The notes below the pieces were generated by a model. The model was not told the DNA's origin, did no database searches, and saw only the letters and a list, made by a program, of their open reading frames with translations. From the NCBI RefSeq assembly GCF_021474405.1, contig NZ_JAKEIO010000040.1, positions 1-64,000 of the forward strand: a stretch of 64,000 nucleotides of DNA, in the 5' to 3' direction. Position numbers and translations under genes: made by a program. Below, one piece after another: positions 51,225 to 58,292 of the stretch (the stretch's first letter is position 1; each line of letters begins with the position of its first letter). The stretch comes from [Streptosporangium] indianense (GTDB taxonomy: Bacteria; Actinomycetota; Actinomycetes; Streptomycetales; Streptomycetaceae).

Positions 51225-52670
51225 TCATCGATGCGTCCCTTTCCACCAGGCGCTGAAGGTCTCCGCGGGCAGGACGGGGACGTCGCGGGTGTCGGTCCAG
51301 CGGGACAGCGGGCCGGGCAGCCGGCCCACTCGCCCGCGCCGGGCCACCAGCCGTGCGGCCAGGGCTCCCGCTCGCTGCGCGGCCGTCAGACGCGAGGGAC
51401 GGGAGAGCACCCAGCGTGCGGCGGCCATCGCCAGGCGTTCCGGTTTCGGCACGAGCCGCTCGCGCCCCTCCTCGACGATCCGGGCCCGCAGATGCACCAG
51501 CACCTCGGGAATGTTGATCTTGACGGGGCAGACCTCGTAGCACGCCCCGCACAGCGACGACGCGTACGGCAGGGCACGGTCCACTTCCGAGGTGGTGCCC
51601 CGCAGTTGGGGACTTAGGACGGCGCCGATCGGGCCGGGATAGACCGATCCGTAGGCGTGTCCGCCCACCCTCTCGTACACGGGGCACACATTGAGGCAGG
51701 CGGAGCAGCGGATGCAGTTGAGTACCTGCCGGCCGACCGGGTCGGCGAGAGCATTCGTGCGGCCTCCGTCGAGCAGCACCAGATGGAAGGCGCGGGGCCC
51801 GTCGTCGGCGGTCGTGCCGGTCCAGGTCGAGGTGTAGGGGTTCATCCGTTCCCCCGTGGAGGAGCGCGGCAGCAGCTGCAGGAAGACCTCGAGGTCCTGC
51901 CAGGTGGGTACGACCTTCTCGATCCCCGCCACCGAGATGAGCGTCTCGGGCAGCGTCAGGCACATCCGCCCGTTGCCCTCGGACTCCACCACGACCGCCG
52001 TCCCGGTCTCGGCGACCAGGAAGTTGACACCGGAGACGGCGACCTTGGCCCTCAGGAACTTCTCCCGCAGATGACGCCTCGCGGCGTCGGCCAGCCGCCG
52101 CGGATCGTCGTCCAGGTCGGCCGGTGCCGCGGTGCCGTACGCGCCCATCGACCGCAGGAAGATCTCCCGGATCTCCGCCCGGTTGCGGTGGATGGCCGGG
52201 ACCAGGATGTGGGAGGGCTGGTCCTGGCCGAGCTGCACGATCAACTCGGCCAGATCGGTCTCGTACGCGTCGATGCCGGCGTCGGCCAGCGCCTCGTTGA
52301 GCCCGATCTCCTGCGTGACCATCGACTTGACCTTGACGACCTCCCGTTCACCGGTGTCCTGCACCAGGCCGACGACGATGCGGCGTGCCTCCTCGGCGTC
52401 GCGCGCCCAGTGCACCTTGCCGCCCGCCGCGGTCACCTTCTCCTCCACCTGCAGCAGGTACCGGTCCAGATGGCGCAGGGTGCGTTCCTTGACCGCACGC
52501 CCGGCCTCCCGCAGCTGCTCCCAGTCGTCCTGCTCTGCGACGGCCGCCGCACGCCGGGAGCGGATGGTCCCGGTGGCACGGGCCAGATTGCCGCGCAGCT
52601 GGGAATCGCGCAGGGCGCTCGCCGCCGCCGTCGGGAAGGCCGGCATGCCCAGGAACGTCGCGTCGTTCAC
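51225..52670 (-). CDS. lutB: Lactate utilisation iron-sulfur protein B
   Basis: A 481-residue protein with an N-terminal LUD-type region (VKVKSMVTQEIGLNEAL and ETDLAELIVQLGQD) and a C-terminal ferredoxin part. CIRCSACLNVCPVYE is a complete CxxCxxCxxxCP 4Fe-4S motif, and CGACYEVCPVKI holds the second cluster ligands. The GTG start overlaps the lutA stop by four bases. The cluster chain presumably passes lactate electrons to the quinone pool. Confidence 0.93.
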   Translation of the reverse strand: MNDATFLGMPAFPTAAASALRDSQLRGNLARATGTIRSRRAAAVAEQDDWEQLREAGRAVKERTLRHLDRYLLQVEEKVTAAGGKVHWARDAEEARRIVVGLVQDTGEREVVKVKSMVTQEIGLNEALADAGIDAYETDLAELIVQLGQDQPSHILVPAIHRNRAEIREIFLRSMGAYGTAAPADLDDDPRRLADAARRHLREKFLRAKVAVSGVNFLVAETGTAVVVESEGNGRMCLTLPETLISVAGIEKVVPTWQDLEVFLQLLPRSSTGERMNPYTSTWTGTTADDGPRAFHLVLLDGGRTNALADPVGRQVLNCIRCSACLNVCPVYERVGGHAYGSVYPGPIGAVLSPQLRGTTSEVDRALPYASSLCGACYEVCPVKINIPEVLVHLRARIVEEGRERLVPKPERLAMAAARWVLSRPSRLTAAQRAGALAARLVARRGRVGRLPGPLSRWTDTRDVPVLPAETFSAWWKGTHR

Positions 52671-53521
52671 GAGGTCTTCGTCCTTTCGGTGCCGCGCCAG
52701 GAGGCGGGTGTGGGTTCCGCCGCGCCGTGTACCGGTGCCTTCTCCGTGGACGCGAGGATCTCGGCGAGGTGCATGACGTTCACTCCGGTGCGCAGGCGGG
52801 ACAGCGCGCCGCCGATGTGCATGAGGCAGGAGTTGTCACCGGCGCACAGCACGTCGGCTCCGGTGGCCAGGACGTGCCGTACTTTGTCCGTGCACATGGC
52901 CACCGACGTGTCGGCGTTCTTCAGGGCGAAGGTGCCGCCGAACCCGCAGCACTGGTCGGCCGCACCGAGTTCCACCAGGTCGATGCCGCGGACGGCCCGC
53001 AGCAGGGTGAGGGGCCGGTCGTCGACGCCGAGCATGCGCAGGGAGTGGCACGTGGGGTGGTAGGTGACCCTGTGCGGGAAGTACGCCCCGACATCGGTGA
53101 CACCGAGTACGTCGACGAGGAATTCGGAGAGTTCGTACACGCGTGGTGCGTCATGGACCGCGGCGGACAGCCGGTCGTCGCCGGACACCTCGGCGACCCG
53201 CCCGTGGTACTCGCGCACCATGGCGGCGCACGAGCCGGACGGCGTGACCACGGCGTCGTAACCGGCGAAGGCCTCGGCGAAGCGCCGGACGAGCGGCACA
53301 CAGTGGCGCTGGTAACCGGTGTTGAAGTGCATCTGGCCGCAGCAGGTCTGCTCCGGCGGGAAGTCCACACGGTGGCCCAGCCGCTCCAGCAGCGTCACCA
53401 CCGCCCGACCGGTGGCTGGGAAGAGCGTGTCGTTGAGGCAGGTGATGAACAGTGCGATCCGCATGGTTCCGTGAGTGGAGGGCAAGGCGGGCGACGGCGT
53501 CTGTACGGGTTTGAGGCTCAT
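52667..53521 (-). CDS. lutA: Lactate utilisation protein A (CCG-domain)
   Basis: A 284-residue protein with two cysteine-rich CCG domains: EQTCCGQMHFNTGYQ and ADQCCGFGGTFALKN, which bind 4Fe-4S clusters as in GlcF/HdrB. ATG 53521 overlaps the lldP stop (ATGA). An internal ATG at 53464 (MRIALFITC) would match the usual family start, so the first 19 residues may not be translated. The C-terminal 30 residues are variable. Confidence 0.92.
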   Translation of the reverse strand: MSLKPVQTPSPALPSTHGTMRIALFITCLNDTLFPATGRAVVTLLERLGHRVDFPPEQTCCGQMHFNTGYQRHCVPLVRRFAEAFAGYDAVVTPSGSCAAMVREYHGRVAEVSGDDRLSAAVHDAPRVYELSEFLVDVLGVTDVGAYFPHRVTYHPTCHSLRMLGVDDRPLTLLRAVRGIDLVELGAADQCCGFGGTFALKNADTSVAMCTDKVRHVLATGADVLCAGDNSCLMHIGGALSRLRTGVNVMHLAEILASTEKAPVHGAAEPTPASWRGTERTKTS

Positions 53522-55263
53522 GGCAGCATCCAGGCCAGGACGTTGGACTGGAGGTACACCAGCACGCACAGGGCCAGCAAGAGCATCAGGCTCCACTTGA
53601 TCGCCGCCCGGAAGAGCTGGGACTCGCGGCCGATGAGGCCCACCGCGGTGGCGGCGATGGTCAGGTTCTGCGGGCTGATCATCTTGCCGACGACACCGCC
53701 AGAGGTGTTGGCCGCCACCAGCAGCGTCGGATCGAGTCCTGCCTTGTTCCCGGCAGTCTGCTGGAGCGTGGCGAACAGGGCGTTGGCGGAGGTGTCCGAT
53801 CCGGTGACCGCGGTGCCCAGCCAGCCGAGGACGGGCGAGAGGAACGCGAACGCCGTACCGGCTCCGGCGATCCAGGTGCCGATGGTGATGGTCTGTCCGG
53901 ACAGGTTCATCACATAGGCGAGTGCGAGGACAGCGGCGACGGTCAGCAGCGCCCAGCGCAGCTTGTGCAGCGTGGCGGTGAATTCCCGGGCGGCGGCCGC
54001 CGGGGTCACCCGGTAGACGGCGGCGATCACGACGCCCGACAGCAACAGCAGGGTCCCGGGCGAGGACAGCCAGGGGAACGTGTAGACGGTGGTGGCCGAC
54101 GCCTGGCCGGCGGCGGTGAGGACCTCGCCGTCCAGTCCGGGCCAGCCGAATTTCGCGTCGGAGGCGGCCAGGAACTCCTTGAGGGGAGTCCACAGCTTGG
54201 CGAGCGAGAAGACCCCGATGATGATCAGGTAGGGCAGGAAGGCCATCAGGATCCTGGGGCCCTCGATCCGCTGAGCGGTGCCGGCCATCGGGAGTGTTCC
54301 GGTCACGGCACTGCTGTCCGGCCCGGCGGGCGCTCCTGACGGCGCCACGGGCCCGTCGCCGTGCCCGGGCTTCGGCGGCTGTCCTGCCGAACCGTCCCCT
54401 TGCTCCTTCTGCGCCGCCTTGCGGAGATCGGTCCTGGCCTCCTCACCGCCCTGCGGCCGCCAGACACGGAGGAAGAGGACGATAGCGGCCAGGGCGGCCA
54501 GCGAGGCGATGATGTCGGTCAGCTCCACCGAGAGGTAGGTGGCGCTGACGAACTGAGCCAGTCCGAACACCGCACCACACACCAGCGCCACCGGCCAGGT
54601 CTGGCGCACTCCGCGGCGTCCGTCGACCAGGGCGACAAGAAGGAGCGGCACGAAGAAGGCGACCAGCGGTGTCTGGTGGCCGACGTAGGCGCCGATCTCC
54701 GTGTACGGGATCTTCGTCAGGTTGCCGGCCGTGATGATGGGCGTGGCGATGGCGCCGAACGCGACGGGAGCGGTGTTGGCGACCAGCACCGTCACGGCGG
54801 CTCGGACCGGGGCGAAGCCGAGTCCCATCAGCATCACCCCGGTGATGGCCACCGGCGCGCCGAATCCGGCCAGAGCCTCGAGCAGTCCGCCGAAGCAGAA
54901 GGCGATGATGATGGCCTGGACGCGCGGATCGGCGCTGATCAGGCCGAAGGCCCGGCGCAGGTCCGCGAAGCGGCCGCTGACCACGGTGAGCTGGTAGACC
55001 CAGATGGCGGTGATGACGATCCACATGATCGGGAACAGCCCGAAGGCCGCTCCTTCGCTCGCCGAGAGCAAGGCGAGGTCGGCCGGCATGCCGTACACGG
55101 CCACGGCCACCGCCACCGCGACGGCCAGTGAGGCGAGCCCGGCCCAGTGAGCCTTCATCCTCAGGCCGCCGAGCAGGACGAAGAGCGTGAGCAGTGGCAG
55201 GACGGCAACGAGCGACGAGAGCGCGGGGCTGTCGGCCACGGGAGAGAGATCTGGCTGGTACAT
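53518..55263 (-). CDS. lldP: L-lactate permease
   Basis: A 581-residue LctP-family symporter with about 13 membrane helices. Motifs include EALAGFGAPVAITGVMLMGLG, NTAPVAFGAIATPI and the ending VAANTSGGVVGKMISPQNLT, which line the transport path. A cytoplasmic Gly/Pro/Lys-rich loop (about residues 270-330) separates two halves. It is the first gene of the leftward operon lldP-lutA-lutB-lutC, divergent from the FadR-type regulator, and imports lactate for the Lut enzyme. Confidence 0.94.
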   Translation of the reverse strand: MYQPDLSPVADSPALSSLVAVLPLLTLFVLLGGLRMKAHWAGLASLAVAVAVAVAVYGMPADLALLSASEGAAFGLFPIMWIVITAIWVYQLTVVSGRFADLRRAFGLISADPRVQAIIIAFCFGGLLEALAGFGAPVAITGVMLMGLGFAPVRAAVTVLVANTAPVAFGAIATPIITAGNLTKIPYTEIGAYVGHQTPLVAFFVPLLLVALVDGRRGVRQTWPVALVCGAVFGLAQFVSATYLSVELTDIIASLAALAAIVLFLRVWRPQGGEEARTDLRKAAQKEQGDGSAGQPPKPGHGDGPVAPSGAPAGPDSSAVTGTLPMAGTAQRIEGPRILMAFLPYLIIIGVFSLAKLWTPLKEFLAASDAKFGWPGLDGEVLTAAGQASATTVYTFPWLSSPGTLLLLSGVVIAAVYRVTPAAAAREFTATLHKLRWALLTVAAVLALAYVMNLSGQTITIGTWIAGAGTAFAFLSPVLGWLGTAVTGSDTSANALFATLQQTAGNKAGLDPTLLVAANTSGGVVGKMISPQNLTIAATAVGLIGRESQLFRAAIKWSLMLLLALCVLVYLQSNVLAWMLP

Positions 55264-55283
55264 GAACCCTCACATTGGGGGCT

Positions 55284-55376
55284 TGGTCAGACCATTACTT
55301 GGTTGTTCACGCTAGGCAGCGGACACCAGGCTTGTCCAGAGCTTCGAACGACCGAATTACGGCTTGGTCAGACCAA
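55284..55376. promoter_or_regulatory. Twin FadR/LldR-type operators
   Basis: Between lldP and the regulator gene there are two copies of the same palindrome: TGGTCAGACCA at 55284-55294 and TTGGTCAGACCAA at 55364-55376. The TGGTC-N-GACCA form is the operator type of FadR-group GntR regulators such as LldR. One copy lies near the lldP start and the other near the regulator gene, 81-82 bp apart, which allows looping or independent control. Confidence 0.8.
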
Positions 55377-55440
55377 AGGGCGGGGCACTCAAGCTATGAT
55401 CAACACGCAGGGAGTTACGAGACGCGGGAAAGGGCTTTCT

Positions 55441-56199
55441 ATGGCTGACATGGCTGCTGCCTGGGAGCCAGTGCCCCGCTCACGCACCTTCGAACTCGTG
55501 CTGGCCCGGATCGAAGAGCAGATCCTCGCGGGCCGACTGCGAGTCGGTGACCGGTTGCCGCCCGAGCGGGAGCTCGTCGACATGCTCGGCGTCAGCAGGG
55601 CCGCGGTGCGGGAGGCGCTGCGCGTCCTGGAGGCCCAGGGGGTGCTGCGCTCACGCGTGGGGACGGGGCCGTCCTCCGGCACCGTGATTGCGGCCATGCC
55701 GGACGCCGGTCTCACCCAGTTGCTGCGGCTGCATATCGCGCTGGCGAACTTTCCGATGGGTGACGTCGTCGAGGCCCGCGCCACGCTGGAGCGGGCCAGC
55801 GCTCGCCTGGCCGCGCAACTCGTCACCGAGGACGGTCTCGAGCGCATCCGCGATCCCCTGCTCCGGATGGACGACGCAAGCCTGCCCCGAGAGCATTTCA
55901 ACGACTGCGACACCGACTTCCACGTTGCCATCGCCGAGGCCGGGGGCAACCGGCTGATGGCTGACATGACCATCGCGGTCCGCAATGCGGTGCGGCACAC
56001 CCTGCTCACTGTGTTCAACAAGCTCGACGACTGGGAGAAGGTCGCCTCCCGGCTGCGGGCGGAACACCACGCGATCTACGAAGCCATCGCGGCCGGGGAC
56101 ACGGAGGCGGCCGGCGATCTGGTGGAGGCACATGTGCGCGGCTTCCACCAGGACATCGTGAAGAAGATCATGGACGGCGCAGACCCCGCAGCACCATAA
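55441..56199 (+). CDS. lldR: FadR-subfamily GntR regulator of lactate operon
   Basis: A 252-residue repressor. The winged helix has RLRVGDRLPPERELVDMLG and GVSRAAVREALRVLEAQG; the FCD ligand-binding domain has DTDFHVAIAEAGGNRLM and a metal-binding His set including the HHAIYEAI helix. The ATG at 55441 follows a GAAAGG-like site; an in-frame ATG at 55396 would add 15 residues. It is divergent from lldP, and paired operators lie between. Probably released from DNA by L-lactate. Confidence 0.88.
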   Translation: MADMAAAWEPVPRSRTFELVLARIEEQILAGRLRVGDRLPPERELVDMLGVSRAAVREALRVLEAQGVLRSRVGTGPSSGTVIAAMPDAGLTQLLRLHIALANFPMGDVVEARATLERASARLAAQLVTEDGLERIRDPLLRMDDASLPREHFNDCDTDFHVAIAEAGGNRLMADMTIAVRNAVRHTLLTVFNKLDDWEKVASRLRAEHHAIYEAIAAGDTEAAGDLVEAHVRGFHQDIVKKIMDGADPAAP

Positions 56200-56676
56200 G
56201 GCCGTAGTCCCACCGTCCGTGGTGAGACGGGCCAAGCGCGCGCAGCAGCGGTGGTCGGCGTCCAAGAACAAGAAGCCAGTGGGTCGGGCCCGTTCGGCGT
56301 CGAGGGGAAGTGTTCTCGGCAGGCTGGGCCACTCGGTCGGTTCCCGCAGCAAGTGCGTGGAGGTTCCTGCCGGGTGCCAAGCGCTCTCTCCGTCCACCTC
56401 GGTGTTGACGCATGAGGGCACGGAGATGCCGCTGATGACCCACGCGGCCGTGCCTCGGCCCGCCCAGGAAGCCCACGGCGTTCCAGGGTACGGACAGCGC
56501 CTCCAGCACCGTGATGGCGGAGGGGTCTCGGACTCGCGTTCCGAGTGACTCGCGGCGACCCCAGGACAGGAGTTGCCCTGACATCTGTCAGGAGTTGAGC
56601 AGCCGCTGCCTCGCTAGGGTTTGTCCAAGGCGCTGTCCGTAGGTCACCGCCTTACCTTTCGAGACGAGGGGAACGC
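56200..56676. other. Intergenic region
   Basis: No gene is recognised. The 3' part contains direct repeats CAGGAGTTG (56567-56575 and 56589-56597, 22 bp apart) that overlap a TGACATCTGTCA palindrome at 56579-56590, plausible regulatory sites for the secreted-protein gene that follows. Confidence 0.4.
56567..56597. promoter_or_regulatory. Direct repeat with internal palindrome upstream of secreted protein gene
   Basis: CAGGAGTTG repeated 22 bp apart, with the palindrome TGACA-TC-TGTCA between the copies, 80-110 bases before the start codon. The arrangement is that of a dimeric activator or repressor site; no regulator gene is adjacent. Confidence 0.35.
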
Positions 56677-57147
56677 ATGAGTCGCTCCATGGATCGCAGG
56701 ACGCTGCTGAGGTCGGCCGGGTCCGCGGCGGTGGCGGGATCGCTGGGCGCGCTGGGAGTCGCGGCCCTTACCACACCCGCCCAAGCGGCACCCGCGACGA
56801 TCAACACCGACCAGGTGATGGCCACCACGAATCGCTTGACCCACGCTCCCAACCAGCGTGGAACGATCGGCATCGAGCTCCGCTCCGGCTACTACAACGG
56901 CTACCAGTACGGCTGGGGGCGGCTGGTCGGCTCCGGCTGGGACCCGCGTGGCTGGATCTGGCTGGACATCAGCAGGGACGGCGGCAGAACCTGGTCCTTC
57001 GCCGACGGCACCTATCTGTCGGACGGCACCGGCTACGCGCACACGTCAGGGTGGCTCACCCAGTCCGACCCGAACTACGTGTTCAGGGCCAGTTACGACA
57101 GCAATCTCCGGGCCGTCAACCCGTACGTCCAGAGCGGAATCTGGTAA
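56677..57147 (+). CDS. Small exported protein (Tat-like signal), unknown function
   Basis: A 156-residue protein. The N-terminus MSRSMDRRTLLRSAG with a twin-Arg and a following Ala/Gly/Leu helix suggests Tat or Sec export, cleavage near AQAAPA (about residue 38). The mature 118 residues are Tyr/Trp/Gly-rich (YNGYQYGWGRL, DPRGWIWLDIS, DGGRTWSF) and lack Cys, like small beta-rich extracellular proteins of Streptomyces. ATG 56677 follows ACGAGGGG. I do not recognise the family. Confidence 0.72.
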   Translation: MSRSMDRRTLLRSAGSAAVAGSLGALGVAALTTPAQAAPATINTDQVMATTNRLTHAPNQRGTIGIELRSGYYNGYQYGWGRLVGSGWDPRGWIWLDISRDGGRTWSFADGTYLSDGTGYAHTSGWLTQSDPNYVFRASYDSNLRAVNPYVQSGIW

Positions 57148-57562
57148 CAGCCGTCCGGTCGGCAGCCCCCTGCCACAGGCCGCCCGGTGACCGTCCGCCC
57201 GCAGCCGCGGTGCACACCCAACTGGAAGCAACTGCCTGGCGATCGGGGTGCTTCCGGACGGGGCGTCATTGCCATGAGTCTTGCGGTCGGCTGGAAAGCA
57301 CACCTCATACGGCCGAAGCGTCGAGCGTTCCCGATTCTGGGCGTCCTCGACACCTCCACTGACAACTGTGCCGAGCCGCCCTCCGGGGAGAAGGCGTCAG
57401 CAACCCGGCTTGCTCGGCGTCGCTCAGCAGCACGCCCACGCAGGGCCCGTCGTGACAATGACAGTGCAACCTGCTGCGGTAGAACACCTCGACTATCAGC
57501 GAGACCACCTCGGTGCGTCCTTGTTGACCACGCACCGCCGACTCCACCACAGGGGGATCACC
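57148..57562. other. Intergenic region
   Basis: Between two small secreted-protein genes. Nothing recognised except a good ribosome-binding site at its 3' end. Confidence 0.4.
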
Positions 57563-57949
57563 TTGAAGACTTCCGCGCGCAAGCTCTCGGCCGTCGTCAC
57601 CGGCTTGGCACTCACCGCTCTGGGGACCGTCTTCTCCGGCACGGCTGAGGCAGCCAATCCGTGCTGGTGGGGTGATGGCGGCATGCGCATGTACTGCAAC
57701 AACGTCTCGGGGGCCACGGTCTACGCCACTCCCGACACCAGCCGTCCGGTCGGCACGATGTACTCGAACCCGAGCTGGTTCGAGTGCCGCAGGGACACGG
57801 GCGCCTACATCGGCGGCCCACACCCGAACCGGTGGCTCTGGACACAGGCCGACAACGGCAAGTGGGGCTGGATGAAGGACACCGACATCTACAGCGAGAC
57901 CGACCCGGTGCCCACCCACATCGGCAACGGCATCCCCCAGCCCTGCTGA
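57563..57949 (+). CDS. Small secreted SH3-like protein
   Basis: A 128-residue protein starting at TTG 57563, which follows AGGGGGA by a few bases and is the only start giving a proper signal peptide (KTSARKLSAVVTGLALTALG, cleavage near AEAA). An upstream ATG in frame would put the signal peptide 30 residues inside. The mature part has four cysteines and an SH3b-like pattern (VYATPDTSRPVGTMY and WGWMKDTDIYSE). Possibly a wall- or peptide-interacting protein. The precise family is not recognised. Confidence 0.7.
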   Translation: MKTSARKLSAVVTGLALTALGTVFSGTAEAANPCWWGDGGMRMYCNNVSGATVYATPDTSRPVGTMYSNPSWFECRRDTGAYIGGPHPNRWLWTQADNGKWGWMKDTDIYSETDPVPTHIGNGIPQPC

Positions 57950-58084
57950 CGCCGGCACCTCGACCGCCCCGGCCCGCTCCGAGCGTCTCACCGACACTCG
58001 GAGCGGCCGAGGCGCGTCCAGGGCGAGGGCCTCTGGGTTCGGTGTGGATGGCGACATCTACAACCGGCAGCCAGGAGGTCCCTG

Positions 58085-58250
58085 TTGTCCCACCGCCTGT
58101 GCGCCGGGGCCGCGGTACGCTTCCAGGTCAGCCACACCACCGCCGCCCGCTGGGCAGACCGCTACCGCCGCCACAGCAGTACAAGCATGCACGACCGCAA
58201 CCCTCAACATCCCACCCAGACAGGCAAAATGCCCGCCGTCAAGCCTTCCG
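58085..58250 (+). mobile_element. IS481-family transposase N-terminal remnant
   Basis: A short frame reads MSHRLCAGAAVRFQVSHTTA then ARWADRYRR and MHDRNP, matching the helix-turn-helix at the N-terminus of IS481 transposases (FQVSHTTAxRWADRYR ... MHDRSS). The catalytic DDE domain is missing and the frame ends within 66 codons. The surrounding gap 57950-58292 has nothing else recognised. Confidence 0.6.
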
Positions 58251-58292
58251 CAACACACTTCATACTTCCTCTTGCTCCGGCCTGAGCCATCA

